A stretch of DNA of 64,000 bases from Flavobacterium sp. MC2016-06 (GCF_009711165.2 NZ_WMID02000030.1:1-64000); one strand, 5' to 3'. Shown: positions 42,705 to 52,043, numbered from the stretch's first letter. The notes: generated by a model not told the origin, from the letters alone. Program-made: numbers and translations.

Positions 42705-44549
42705 ATGAGAAAATTATTATTCTTTTTTGTTTTTTTGTTTTGTTTCAAAAGTTACTCTCAAAATTCTTTGAAAAAAGATAGTATTACAATTTCTAATTAT
42801 ATAAAAAAGCAAAAACTTTTAAGTAAAAACCCTGAAATTTTAGTAATTAAAGATAAAAAATGGGTAGACTTAATTAATAATTATTCAAACTCAAAGCAAA
42901 AACTAATCAATAATAAGCTTCTAAAAAAGTTAAAAAATGAATCAATAGCAGTACGATTTAAACAAAATGATCCATCTGTAAATTCCGAAATCATTACAAT
43001 TATAAAAAAAGGAAATAACGACTCTATAAATAAACTTTTCAGAGAATTAATATCTTATTCATTCAATAATAAACCAAAACAAATAGACAATAATTTAAAA
43101 CTACTGCTATTTGAATCTATCAATAATCCTGAACTTGAAACTTCTACTGCCTTTATGATTTCCAGTTTAAAAATAGATGGTTTTGAAAAAATTATTGAAA
43201 ACTTGTTGTTATCTGGAAAATCAGTTGATGAGATAACATTGTTTTATTGTTTAAAAGATTCTAATAATTCAAATACAATTGATTATATAATCAATTCAGT
43301 TCTTAATACAAATAAACATATAAATGAAAAAAAATTATTTAACAAAAAATTCATTAGCACATTAGATATAATAATATGTAACAAGAAAGGGAATGATGTT
43401 TTAAAAGAAAAATCATTATCGTTTTGCATTCAACTGTTAGATAAATACCCAATAACACTTGAGCTTCTAAACAAAAGTTCAATACGTGCTTACCAAAACA
43501 GAGAGCCCTTTTTATTGGGAGGAGACTTTGAAAATCAACTTGGCATTTTGTATTTATTAATTAAGAATAATGATCAACGAATAATACCTTTTTTAAAATT
43601 ACTTCAAAAATTAGGCGTCAAAGACAACATACAATTTGATTTCTTATTTTGGAAATTTGATGAGGATAAATCAGACGCGGTTTTTAACAAATTATTATCC
43701 GATTTTCAGTATTATTTTTCAATGGTTTATGAATTAGATCGAAAAGATATTTTATTGAATGATGACAATCTTATGATCAAAGTTTTAAGTAATTTTGAAA
43801 AAACACCAACATTTGCAGGAATGGAACACCAAGTTTTCATCGGATGGAATATTGGTCATATAAGGTATCTAATGACCGTTTTCTATAAATTAGATAAATC
43901 TAAATTTTTAACTATTTTAAATAATTCAATAAAATCTCCAGAAGACAAAAATTTATTTATCAAAATCTATGAAGAGTATAATCGATCGAGTATTGATTCT
44001 TATATTTTGAATCAAAAACTTTACACAAATACCTCAAATAAATATGATAATTTTGATACTGGCGTTTATTTAAGTAAAAGAAAAATTGATCTATGCAATT
44101 CATTTCTAAATGATATGAAAATTGCAGATTATAAAATCATTGAAAGTTACAGTCCTGAATATGAAGACAACTTTGAGAAAACAATCTATTTAAAAAATTT
44201 CTTAAATGTTATTAAAAATCATTCAAATAATGAATTAAAAAACATGGATTATTTCTTTGAAAACGTATACAAGAAAAGTAATGACGAAAGTTCAGATTAC
44301 GATGAGAAATTTGAATCTAACTGTTATATAACATTCCAAAATATGGTATACTTCATCAAAGTGAATGAAAAAATAGATGCAAGAAAACTAGTTATGAATC
44401 GCATTTCTGAAAAGCTTTTAAACTCAATAAAAAGTTCAAATCATTTTGTTGAATTAGATTTCTGGAAAGTAAATAACTCATCAATTTATACTTTCGGAAA
44501 TCCAGACATTGTAAATGGTATTTTAAGTAAATATGATTTTAAAAATTAA
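42705..44549 (+). CDS. Large secreted hypothetical protein, Asn/Lys-rich
   Basis: A 614-residue protein with signal peptide LLFFFVFLFCFKSYSQ; no family recognised. It is strikingly rich in Asn, Lys, Ile and Ser codons, with long helical segments and no membrane span beyond the signal. Apparent repeats of the type LL-FES-INN-PELE and FLKLLQKLG suggest an alpha-solenoid-like fold. Composition is visibly more AT-rich than hemE and hemF around it, which could mean recent arrival. It may be a periplasmic or secreted protein. Confidence 0.65.
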   Translation: MRKLLFFFVFLFCFKSYSQNSLKKDSITISNYIKKQKLLSKNPEILVIKDKKWVDLINNYSNSKQKLINNKLLKKLKNESIAVRFKQNDPSVNSEIITIIKKGNNDSINKLFRELISYSFNNKPKQIDNNLKLLLFESINNPELETSTAFMISSLKIDGFEKIIENLLLSGKSVDEITLFYCLKDSNNSNTIDYIINSVLNTNKHINEKKLFNKKFISTLDIIICNKKGNDVLKEKSLSFCIQLLDKYPITLELLNKSSIRAYQNREPFLLGGDFENQLGILYLLIKNNDQRIIPFLKLLQKLGVKDNIQFDFLFWKFDEDKSDAVFNKLLSDFQYYFSMVYELDRKDILLNDDNLMIKVLSNFEKTPTFAGMEHQVFIGWNIGHIRYLMTVFYKLDKSKFLTILNNSIKSPEDKNLFIKIYEEYNRSSIDSYILNQKLYTNTSNKYDNFDTGVYLSKRKIDLCNSFLNDMKIADYKIIESYSPEYEDNFEKTIYLKNFLNVIKNHSNNELKNMDYFFENVYKKSNDESSDYDEKFESNCYITFQNMVYFIKVNEKIDARKLVMNRISEKLLNSIKSSNHFVELDFWKVNNSSIYTFGNPDIVNGILSKYDFKN

Positions 44550-44558
44550 TTATTACAC

Positions 44559-45461
44559 ATGAAAGATAAATTTTACGCATACATACAAAAGTTACAAGAC
44601 CAGATTTGCGCTGGATTAGAAGCCGTTGACGGAACTGCAAAATTCCAAGAAGATCTTTGGAAACGCCCAGAAGGTGGCGGAGGAAGAACGCGCGTCATCG
44701 AAAACGGAGCCGTTTTTGAAAAAGGCGGTGTAAACATTTCGGCCGTTCACGGAAAATTACCCGAAGCCATGCAAAAAATGTTTGGCGTTGGCGAAGCCGA
44801 TTTCTTTGCTTGTGGATTGAGTTTGGTTTTGCACCCGAAAAACCCGATGGTTCCTACTGTGCACGCCAATTGGCGATATTTTGAAATGTATGACGAAAAA
44901 GGAAATGTAATCGAACAATGGTTCGGCGGCGGACAGGATTTAACACCCTATTATTTGTTTGAAGAAGATGGAAAACACTTTCATCAAACGTGTAAAACGG
45001 CTTGTGACAAACACAATCCAGAGTTTTATCCAAAATATAAAAAACAATGCGACGCTTATTTCTGGAATGCACATAGAAACGAAGCTCGCGGACTTGGCGG
45101 TTTATTCTTTGATTATTGCAAAGCAAATGAGCAAATGTCGATGGAAGATTGGTACAACTTTGTAACCGAAGTTGGAAATAGTTTCCTTGAAGCTTATGTT
45201 CCAATTGTAGAAAAAAGAAAAGATTTGCCTTATACAGCTGAACAAAGAAACTGGCAGGAAATTCGTCGTGGTCGTTATGTTGAATTCAATTTGGTTCACG
45301 ACAAAGGAACTTTATTCGGTTTAAAGACTAACGGAAGAATTGAAAGTATCTTGATGAGTTTGCCTCCACATGTACAATGGGTTTACGATCATCATCCTGA
45401 AGCTGGAAGTATTGAAGAGAAATTATTACAAGTATTAGAAAAACCTATAGATTGGATTTAA
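44559..45461 (+). CDS. hemF: Oxygen-dependent coproporphyrinogen III oxidase
   Basis: A 300-residue HemF. EDLWKRPEGGGGRTRVIENG, FEKGGVNISAVHG, VHANWRYFEMYD, WFGGGQDLTPYYLFEEDG and YVEFNLVHDKGTLFGL are signatures of the O2-dependent enzyme. It converts coproporphyrinogen III to protoporphyrinogen IX, which HemJ then oxidises. No O2-independent hemN copy is in the window, so the route here is aerobic. It is 10 bases after the hypothetical secreted protein. Confidence 0.97.
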   Translation: MKDKFYAYIQKLQDQICAGLEAVDGTAKFQEDLWKRPEGGGGRTRVIENGAVFEKGGVNISAVHGKLPEAMQKMFGVGEADFFACGLSLVLHPKNPMVPTVHANWRYFEMYDEKGNVIEQWFGGGQDLTPYYLFEEDGKHFHQTCKTACDKHNPEFYPKYKKQCDAYFWNAHRNEARGLGGLFFDYCKANEQMSMEDWYNFVTEVGNSFLEAYVPIVEKRKDLPYTAEQRNWQEIRRGRYVEFNLVHDKGTLFGLKTNGRIESILMSLPPHVQWVYDHHPEAGSIEEKLLQVLEKPIDWI

Positions 45462-45484
45462 CAATAAACTAAAATCTCATTATC

Positions 45485-46387
45485 ATGGAAAAGAAACATG
45501 TACAATTAGCACAATTAGACTGTATGCATTCTGGAAAAGGATTTATTGCAGCTTTAGATCAAAGTGGCGGCAGTACGCCGAAAGCATTATCGCAATATGG
45601 CGTTGAAGAAAGCAGTTTCAAAAATGAAGAAGAAATGTACACGCTTGTACATGAAATGAGAACTAGAATTATTAAAAGTCCAGCCTTTGACAGTAAATAT
45701 ATTTTGGGCGCTATTTTGTTTGAAAACACGATGGATCGCAAAATTGACGGACAATGGACTGCCGATTATTTGTGGGAGAAAAAAAACATAGTTCCTTTTC
45801 TAAAAATTGATAAAGGACTTGCTGATCTTGCAAATGGTGTACAATTGATGAAACCGATTTCTGGGTTGGATGAATTATTGACAAGAGCAGTAGAACGAAA
45901 TGTTTTTGGCACTAAAATGCGTTCTGTGATTAAGGAAGCCAATGAAACTGGAATTCGCGAAGTTGTAAAACAGCAATTTGAAGTAGGAAAGCAAATCTTT
46001 GCAAAAGGTCTTATTCCGATCATTGAACCTGAAGTTGATATTTACAGCGCTGATAAAGAAAAATCAGAAGAAATTCTAAAAGAAGAAATCATAAAACAGT
46101 TGAATTTACTGGATAATGATGTGAAAGTGATGTTGAAACTTTCTATTCCAACTGTGAATGATTTTTACAAAGAATTAATGTCAGACCCGCATGTTGTGCG
46201 CGTCGTTGCTCTTTCTGGCGGCTATTCTACAGAAGAAGCCAATCAGAAATTGGCAGAAAATCATGGATTAATTGCAAGTTTTTCAAGAGCATTATCTGAA
46301 GGACTTTCGGCTAATCAATCTGATGAAGAGTTTGACGCTAAAATTGGTCAGACGATTCAGGAGATTTATAAAGCTTCGATTACATAA
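45485..46387 (+). CDS. fda: Class I fructose-bisphosphate aldolase
   Basis: A 300-residue bacterial class I aldolase. [50 protein letters not shown] and [16 protein letters not shown] mark the barrel; the Schiff-base lysine is expected in [12 protein letters not shown]. It interconverts fructose 1,6-bisphosphate with triose phosphates in glycolysis and gluconeogenesis. It is in the heme gene run by position only. Confidence 0.92.
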   Translation: MEKKHVQLAQLDCMHSGKGFIAALDQSGGSTPKALSQYGVEESSFKNEEEMYTLVHEMRTRIIKSPAFDSKYILGAILFENTMDRKIDGQWTADYLWEKKNIVPFLKIDKGLADLANGVQLMKPISGLDELLTRAVERNVFGTKMRSVIKEANETGIREVVKQQFEVGKQIFAKGLIPIIEPEVDIYSADKEKSEEILKEEIIKQLNLLDNDVKVMLKLSIPTVNDFYKELMSDPHVVRVVALSGGYSTEEANQKLAENHGLIASFSRALSEGLSANQSDEEFDAKIGQTIQEIYKASIT

Positions 46388-46394
46388 TAAACTT

Positions 46395-46410
46395 TTTGAA
46401 GAAATATAAT
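46395..46410 (+). repeat. Direct repeat of the transposase 3' end, left copy
   Basis: TTTGAAGAAATATAAT occurs here and at 47157-47172, where it is the 3' end of the transposase gene (Phe-Glu-Glu-Ile-stop). Both copies are followed by the same ATATAAATATATCGC and a GCTCCGCTGGAGC palindrome. Confidence 0.75.
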
Positions 46411-46428
46411 ATGCTATATAAATATATC

Positions 46429-46703
46429 GCTCCGCTGGAGCTCTGTTAAAACGCTAATACAAATATCCTATAAACATTGTGCTCCTCTGGAGCTAAAAAC
46501 AAAACAAAAAACACAATTTTTCAAAAGCTCCAGCAGAGCGAAATATTTATAGCATAGAATTACAATTTCTAAAAATAGCACCAGCGGTGCGGCATATTTA
46601 TAGCAAAACAAAATATCATAAGGCACGATTTTAAAAAAGCTCGAGAGGAGCGAAATGTTTATAGCAAAAAAAGTACGATTCCTAAAAAAGCACCAGCGGT
46701 GCG
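46429..46703. repeat. Six REP-like palindromes upstream of the transposase
   Basis: 13-base palindromes at 46429 (GCTCCGCTGGAGC), 46481 (GCTCCTCTGGAGC), 46527 (GCTCCAGCAGAGC), 46578 and 46691 (GCACCAGCGGTGC) and 46639 (GCTCGAGAGGAGC), each 13 bases long and 46-61 bases apart. They alternate between GCTCC and GCACC types and are linked by ATTTATAGCA-like spacers. This 324-base stretch has no other gene. Confidence 0.88.
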
Positions 46704-46711
46704 GCATATTA

Positions 46712-47171
46712 ATGGCAAACACTTATTCTCAATTATATATTCAAATTGTTTTCGCTGTCAAAGGCAGACAAAATTTAATTTCCAACAAATGGAAAGAAGA
46801 ACTGTTTAAATATATAACTGGAATTGTTTCTAATGAACAACAGAAATTGATTGCCATAAACGGAATGCCAGATCACATTCATATCTTATATTGGATTAAA
46901 ACCCAATAAAGCGTTGTCAGATTTGGTTAGAGATATAAAAGCTAATTCATCCCGATTCATCAATGAAAAAGGGTGGATAAATGGAAAATTTGAATGGCAA
47001 ACTGGATTTGGAGCTTTTTCTTATAGTCATTCACAATTGACAAATGTTATCAATTACATTCAAAATCAGGAAGAGCATCATAAAACAAAAACATTCAAAG
47101 AAGAATATTTAGAATTTTTGAAATTGTTTAATATTGATTTTAAAGATGAATATCTATTTGAAGAAATATAA
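46712..47171 (+). pseudogene. REP-associated tyrosine transposase (IS200-like), frameshifted
   Basis: The product starts MANTYSQLYIQIVFAVKGRQ and keeps the HUH motif in NGMPDHIHILYW, then stops at 46907-46909. The +1 frame continues without gap: KPNKALSDLVRDIKANSSRF, KFEWQTGFGAFSYSHSQ and the candidate catalytic tyrosine in VINYIQNQEEHH, ending at 47171. The shift falls in an A4 run (46898-46901), where one base is extra. The HUH residues are intact, so the event is recent. It is flanked on both sides by GCTCCGCTGGAGC palindromes, its likely REP substrates. A length polymorphism or sequencing error in the A run is possible. Confidence 0.88.
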
Positions 47172-47172
47172 T
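47157..47172 (+). repeat. Direct repeat of the transposase 3' end, right copy
   Basis: TTTGAAGAAATATAAT, matching 46395-46410, covers the end of the transposase frame and its stop codon. Confidence 0.75.
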
Positions 47173-47187
47173 TTATATAAATATATC

Positions 47188-47300
47188 GCTCCGCTGGAGC
47201 TCGTTTAAAACCTAATATGAATATTCTATAAACATTGTGCTCCGCTGGAGCTAAAACAAAATTTAATACAAATTCTATAAACATTAGGCTCTTCCAGAGC
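47188..47300. repeat. Three REP-like palindromes downstream of the transposase
   Basis: Palindromes at 47188-47200 and 47239-47251 (both GCTCCGCTGGAGC) and a diverged GCTCTTCCAGAGC at 47288-47300, about 50 bases apart. They are the same family as the upstream six. Confidence 0.88.
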
Positions 47301-47371
47301 TGAATACAAAATAACAATAACGGTTTAAGAAGGAAGATTAACGACTAATGATTCACACATTCAAAGTCAAA

Positions 47372-47399
47372 ATCTAAAATCTAAAATCTAAAATCTAAA
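47372..47399. repeat. Four perfect 7-bp tandem repeats (ATCTAAA) before hemB
   Basis: ATCTAAA is repeated four times without change, ending six bases before the hemB ATG (47406). The tract therefore sits where ribosome binding and leader length would be affected by copy-number change. Confidence 0.85.
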
Positions 47400-47405
47400 A
47401 TTATT

Positions 47406-48401
47406 ATGTTCCCATTACACAGAGGCAGAAGATTAAGAGTAAATGAATCAATTCGTTCTTTAGTTCGTGAAACAAGTTTGAGTCCATCAGACTTTATGTT
47501 TCCAATGTTTGTTGCTGAAGGCGAAAATGTAAAAGTTGAAATCGCATCAATGCCCGGAATTTTCCGCAGATCAATAGATTTAACGGTTGAAGAAGTAAAA
47601 GAAATTTATGCTTTAGGTATTCGCGCCGTTAACATTTATGTGAAAGTAAGCGAAAACCTAAAAGACAATACAGGAAAAGAAGCTTGGAATAATGATGGAT
47701 TAATGCAACAGGCAATTCGCGCCATCAAATCGGCTTGCCCAGAAATGATTGTAATGCCAGATGTTGCCCTTGATCCCTACTCAATTTATGGTCATGACGG
47801 AATTATAGCCAATGGTGATGTTGAAAACGACAGCACTGTTGAAGCATTAGTAAAAATGGCCGTTTCTCACGCTCAAGCCGGAGCTGATTTTGTGGCGCCA
47901 AGCGACATGATGGACGGACGTGTTTTACGCTTAAGAGAAGGCTTAGATAAAGCTGGTTTTCATAATGTAGGTATTATGAGTTATTCGGCTAAATATGCAT
48001 CTGCTTTTTACGGACCATTTCGTGATGCTTTAGATTCTGCTCCAAAAGAAGCTGATGTTGAAGTTCCGAAAGATAAAAAGACCTATCAAATGGATTACGC
48101 TAATCGCATCGAAGCGATAAAAGAAGCTTTATGGGATGTTGAAGAGGGTGCAGATATGGTTATGGTAAAACCAGGAATTGCTTATTTGGATATTGTTCGC
48201 GAAGTAAAAAATGCTGTAAATGTTCCTGTCACGGTTTATCATGTTTCTGGAGAATATGCTATGATCAAAGCGGCTGCCGAAAGAGGATGGCTTGACAATG
48301 ATAAAATCATGATGGAACAGCTTATGTGTATTAAACGTGCTGGTGCAAGTTTGATTTCAACTTATTTTGCAAAAGAAGCTGCAATATTTTTAAATCAATA
48401 A
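47406..48401 (+). CDS. hemB: Delta-aminolevulinic acid dehydratase (porphobilinogen synthase)
   Basis: A 331-residue HemB. RRLRVNESIRSLVRETSLSP, FPMFVAEGENVKV, MPDVALDPYSIYGHDGIIA and YQMDYANRIEAI are present; the Schiff-base lysine is expected in MVMVKPGIAYLD. The metal-site segment reads ALDPYSIYGHDG without the cysteine triad of zinc enzymes, indicating a magnesium- or alkali-dependent type. It condenses two aminolevulinates to porphobilinogen. It is the last heme gene of the run; the REP cluster separates it from hemF and fda. Confidence 0.96.
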   Translation: MFPLHRGRRLRVNESIRSLVRETSLSPSDFMFPMFVAEGENVKVEIASMPGIFRRSIDLTVEEVKEIYALGIRAVNIYVKVSENLKDNTGKEAWNNDGLMQQAIRAIKSACPEMIVMPDVALDPYSIYGHDGIIANGDVENDSTVEALVKMAVSHAQAGADFVAPSDMMDGRVLRLREGLDKAGFHNVGIMSYSAKYASAFYGPFRDALDSAPKEADVEVPKDKKTYQMDYANRIEAIKEALWDVEEGADMVMVKPGIAYLDIVREVKNAVNVPVTVYHVSGEYAMIKAAAERGWLDNDKIMMEQLMCIKRAGASLISTYFAKEAAIFLNQ

Positions 48402-48403
48402 AA

Positions 48404-48805
48404 ATGAAAAAAATATTATTCTTATCTGCTGTTTTAGCTTTTGCTTCATGTAAAAAAGAAACAACTGAAAACCCTGATCAAAAAACAACAGAAACTTACT
48501 CAGAAGGAGAATCGGCGAAAGCCAAAAGTCCAGAAGATCTAGGTAAACAAATATTTGAAGGAAAAGGAAATTGCATTTCCTGCCATCAAACAGATCAAAA
48601 AATTATTGGACCAAGTCTTCAAGAAATTGCAAAAATCTACAAAGACAAAAATGGCAGCATTGTAACTTTCCTTAAAGGAAATGCAGATCCTATTGTAGAT
48701 CCAAGTCAGTTTTCTGTTATGAAGACAAACTTTCCTGTAACACAGGCAATGTCAGACGAAGAATTGAAAGGCATTGAAAGCTACATTAAAAGTTACTTAA
48801 AATAA
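48404..48805 (+). CDS. Mono-heme c-type cytochrome lipoprotein
   Basis: A 133-residue lipoprotein: signal ILFLSAVLAFASC with acylated Cys16, a Glu/Thr-rich linker, and heme attachment at GNCISCHQTD (Cys57, Cys60, His61) with FPVTQAMSDEELKGIESYI at the end; the methionine in FSVMKTNFP is the likely sixth ligand. It begins two bases after hemB, and a terminator follows, so hemB and this cytochrome are probably one message. It is a soluble electron carrier anchored on the periplasmic side. Confidence 0.9.
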   Translation: MKKILFLSAVLAFASCKKETTENPDQKTTETYSEGESAKAKSPEDLGKQIFEGKGNCISCHQTDQKIIGPSLQEIAKIYKDKNGSIVTFLKGNADPIVDPSQFSVMKTNFPVTQAMSDEELKGIESYIKSYLK

Positions 48806-48813
48806 GAGTATAA

Positions 48814-48842
48814 AAAAACGGCGCTAGATTAGCGCCGTTTTT
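48814..48842. terminator. Hairpin terminator after the cytochrome gene
   Basis: AAAAACGGCGCTA and TAGCGCCGTTTTT around GAT form a GC-rich 13-bp stem with T-run. It also serves the convergent M13 peptidase gene (stop 48854). Confidence 0.92.
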
Positions 48843-48853
48843 AATTCTATATA

Positions 48854-50917
48854 TTACCAGATTTTAACTCTATTCTCTGGATCAACATACATTTTATCAC
48901 CTTTCTTGATATCAAATGCTTGATAAAAAACATCTACATTCTGAATCGGCACATAAGCTCTGTACATTCCTGGAGAGTGTGGATCTGTTTTTACTTGGCT
49001 TTTTATTGCTTCGTCTCTAGATTTTGTTCTCCAAACAGTAGCCCAAGAAATAAAGAAACGTTGTTCTGGTGTAAAACCATCAATTAGACCTGGATTTCCG
49101 TTTGCTTTTAAATACAATTGTAATCCATCGTAAGCAGCATTAATTCCTCCTAAATCTCCAATGTTTTCACCTAAAGTAAATTTACCATCTACGTGAATTC
49201 CTGGTAATGGCTCTAAAGCGCTGTATTGCGCAGCAAGTGCAGCTCCAAGAGCAGTAAATTGTTTCAAGTCGTCAGCAGTCCACCAATCAACAAGATTTCC
49301 ATCAGCATTGTAACGAGCACCAGAATCATCAAATCCGTGTGAAATTTCGTGACCAATTACAGCTCCAATTCCACCATAATTTACAGCTTCATCAGCTTGG
49401 TAGTTGTAAAATGGAGGTTGTAAAATTGCAGCAGGGAAAACAATCTCATTGTATGAAGGATTGAAATAAGCATTTACAGTTTGTGGAGACATTCCCCATT
49501 CTGTTTTATCAACTGGTTTACCCAATTTAGCTAAATCTTCTTTATAATCCCATTTAGAAATACTTTGCATATTAGTAAAGTAAGTTCCGCCTTCAGTAAC
49601 ATTTTTAAGTTCTAAAGCAGAATAATCTTTCCATTTATCTGGGTATCCAATTTTAATGGTAAGTTTCTTCAATTTCTCAATTGCTTTTACTTTAGTTGCA
49701 TCAGACATCCAAGGCAAAGCATTGATTCTGTTTTCGTAAGCTAAAATTACGTTTTGAATCATTTTCTGCGCTTTTGTTTTTGCTTCAGCTGGAAATAATT
49801 TTTCAACATATAATTTTCCTAAAGCTTCTCCAGTAACTTGGTTAATTACTTGTAAAGCCATTTCTTCACGCGGACGTTGTTTTAATGCTCCTGTTAATGT
49901 TTTTCCGTAGAAATCAAAATTTGCATTTTCAATATCAGTACTCAATAAAGATGCTGATCTATTTAAAATTGACCATTTTAGATATTCTTTCCACTCATCA
50001 ACTTTCTTTGCAGCAAAAATCTTTTCTAAGTCAGCCATATAACGAGGCTGTGTTATAATAACAGTATCAATTTTTGTTATACCAATTCCTGTAAAGTATT
50101 TTTCCCATTGAATAGATGGAACTGTCTTTTTTAAATCGGCAACTGCAGTTGGGTTGTATTGTTTTCTACGATCTCTACGCTCAACACGATCTAATCTTGG
50201 CGCAGACATTGCAGTTTCTAAAGATAAAATTTGTGCAGCACTTTCTTTTGCTTTTGCTGGAGATTCTCCAATAAACTGCATCATTCTAGCAATATGAATT
50301 TCATATTTAGCACGTTTTTCTTTAGAATCTTTATCGTCAGAATTGTAATAATCTTTATCAGAAAGTCCTAAACGTCCTGGTCCGATACTTACTGAGTTTA
50401 AATTACTATTTTTTGCATCAGCTCCAATGTAAGTTCCAAAGAAACCAACACCAGCACCCTGAGATTCCATTTCGATAAGGAAATTTTGCAAATCGGTTAC
50501 ATTTTTAATAGCATCGATTTTCTTTAAAATAGGCTGAATAGGTTTTATGCCTAATTTGTTTCTTCCTACAGTATCTAATATGGTATTAAACAAAGCAATT
50601 GCTTTACCTTGATCTGTATTTGATTTATATTTTGGATCTTTCGATGCCTCTTTTAAGATCGCAAGCGAATTGTCATCCGTTTTTTGTCTTAATTCGTTAA
50701 AACTTCCCCAAGAAGTTCTGTCACTAGGAATTTCGGTTTTATCTAACCATGTTCCATTTACAAATCTAAAAAAATCATCTTTCGGACTAATTTTAGTATT
50801 CATGTTCGAAACATTAATACCTGGTTCTTTAGGTGCCGCATTTTGAGCCTGCATTGCCGTCAAAGAGAACATTGCAGAAACAACACAAAACACAGGTTTT
50901 ACAAGCTGTCTTTTCAT
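48854..50917 (-). CDS. M13-family metallopeptidase (PepO/neprilysin type)
   Basis: A 687-residue secreted zinc endopeptidase. A signal peptide (FCVVSAMFSLTAMQAQ) precedes the M13 N-domain (PKDDFFRFVNGTWLD). The zinc motif is VIGHEISHGFDDSG near residue 520, with the third ligand glutamate in GENIGDLGG near 580; the substrate-binding NAYFNPSYNEIVFPA (NAY/F-x) is also intact. M13 enzymes cleave peptides up to a few kilodaltons. It stands alone with its own promoter (50944-50951) and terminator. Substrate unknown. Confidence 0.94.
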   Translation of the reverse strand: MKRQLVKPVFCVVSAMFSLTAMQAQNAAPKEPGINVSNMNTKISPKDDFFRFVNGTWLDKTEIPSDRTSWGSFNELRQKTDDNSLAILKEASKDPKYKSNTDQGKAIALFNTILDTVGRNKLGIKPIQPILKKIDAIKNVTDLQNFLIEMESQGAGVGFFGTYIGADAKNSNLNSVSIGPGRLGLSDKDYYNSDDKDSKEKRAKYEIHIARMMQFIGESPAKAKESAAQILSLETAMSAPRLDRVERRDRRKQYNPTAVADLKKTVPSIQWEKYFTGIGITKIDTVIITQPRYMADLEKIFAAKKVDEWKEYLKWSILNRSASLLSTDIENANFDFYGKTLTGALKQRPREEMALQVINQVTGEALGKLYVEKLFPAEAKTKAQKMIQNVILAYENRINALPWMSDATKVKAIEKLKKLTIKIGYPDKWKDYSALELKNVTEGGTYFTNMQSISKWDYKEDLAKLGKPVDKTEWGMSPQTVNAYFNPSYNEIVFPAAILQPPFYNYQADEAVNYGGIGAVIGHEISHGFDDSGARYNADGNLVDWWTADDLKQFTALGAALAAQYSALEPLPGIHVDGKFTLGENIGDLGGINAAYDGLQLYLKANGNPGLIDGFTPEQRFFISWATVWRTKSRDEAIKSQVKTDPHSPGMYRAYVPIQNVDVFYQAFDIKKGDKMYVDPENRVKIW

Positions 50918-50943
50918 AATAAACTATTGTTTTAGGTAAAACA

Positions 50944-50951
50944 CAAACATA
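50944..50951 (-). promoter_or_regulatory. M13 peptidase -7 promoter element
   Basis: On the minus strand TATGTTTG (plus-strand CAAACATA) matches TAnnTTTG, 26 bases before the start codon. Confidence 0.5.
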
Positions 50952-51092
50952 TTGTTATTATTTTTAATTTTGTGTTAAAATTTCACATAATTTAACATTT
51001 TGTTCTCAATTAGTTTGATTAAAAAACAAATGTCGCAGAAATGATTATTTCTATTGATGCTTAGTGCTTAATTGAATTAGATTTTAGAATAT

Positions 51093-52043
51093 TTGTCTTA
51101 TAGAATCCAAAATAAAGTGAGAGCAAAAATACAAAATGCCGTTTCGGGAAAAATTGACAGTATTGGACTTCCGATTCTGGCTTTATGCTGGGTTAGTTTT
51201 TTTTGGGGTACAACTTGGCTGGCTTCAAAAGAAGGGGTAAAACATATGCCGGCTTTACAATTGGCGATGATCCGACAGTTTTTGGGCGGACTAATTTATG
51301 TGGTGTATTTTATTCTAAAAAAACAACCTTGGCCAAAAGGCAGACAATGGCGAACTATTTTGATTTTGAGTGTTTTGAATTTTGCGCTTAGTAACGGCTT
51401 AAGTACTTGGGGCGTAAAATATATGTCAAGTGGATTGGGTGCGATCATTAGTGCTCTTTTCCCAATCTGGATTATTATCATTAATTTTTTTAATGGTAAA
51501 AGAATTGCAAAAATGGCATTGTTGGGTATTCTGATAAGTTTTGGAGGAATCTGCATTATTTTTATTGATTATTTATCTGATTTTTTGAAACCTGATTTTC
51601 AATTCGGAATTATTTTAATGACGGCTTCCACTATTACTTGGGCATTTGGAATTTTAGAAACGAAGAAAAAGGCATCGAGTTTTAATCCATATTTTAGTCT
51701 AGGGTTGCAAATGTTAATCTCAAGTGTATTGCTTTTTGGCATAACAGAAGCTTCGGGAATGAATATTTCGTTGACAGAAATCCCTTTAACTTCTTGGTAT
51801 GCTATTGCTTATTTAGTAATTATTGGTTCTGTTTTAACTTTCATTGCTTTTATTTATTCTTTACAGCATCTTCCAACAGAAATCAGCAGTATATATGTGT
51901 ATATCAATCCAATTGTTGCGATGGTTTTAGGTTCTTTTATTTTTGGTGAAACGCTTACGCAAGCAATTTCAATTGGAGCCCTTGTAACTTTGATCGGCTT
52001 ATATTTGGTAAACAAATCGATTAGGAAGACTAAACTTAAATAG
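51093..52043 (+). CDS. EamA/DMT-family inner-membrane transporter
   Basis: A 316-residue permease with ten hydrophobic segments in two EamA halves (ALCWVSFFWGTTWLASKEG opening half one, STITWAFGILETKKK opening half two). DMT proteins export or import amino acids, nucleosides or other small solutes; the substrate cannot be told. The start is uncertain: I accept TTG 51093 because an in-frame TAG lies at 51078 and no ATG occurs before a methionine within TM2; ATT 51081 is another possibility. The gene stands alone between the divergent M13 peptidase and the SCO gene. Confidence 0.85.
   Translation: MSYRIQNKVRAKIQNAVSGKIDSIGLPILALCWVSFFWGTTWLASKEGVKHMPALQLAMIRQFLGGLIYVVYFILKKQPWPKGRQWRTILILSVLNFALSNGLSTWGVKYMSSGLGAIISALFPIWIIIINFFNGKRIAKMALLGILISFGGICIIFIDYLSDFLKPDFQFGIILMTASTITWAFGILETKKKASSFNPYFSLGLQMLISSVLLFGITEASGMNISLTEIPLTSWYAIAYLVIIGSVLTFIAFIYSLQHLPTEISSIYVYINPIVAMVLGSFIFGETLTQAISIGALVTLIGLYLVNKSIRKTKLK

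Noticed and set aside
44854..45299. Antisense and +1 frames inside hemF
   Set aside because: HemF motifs are continuous across the region, so these are shadows.
46468..46722. 84-residue minus-strand frame across the REP palindromes
   Set aside because: It only translates the palindromes, with repeated Phe/Cys/Tyr segments and no start signal.
46898..46909. Programmed frameshift in the second transposase
   Set aside because: The required shift is +1, with no -1 slippery heptamer; IS200-type transposases are single frames. A one-base indel is simpler.
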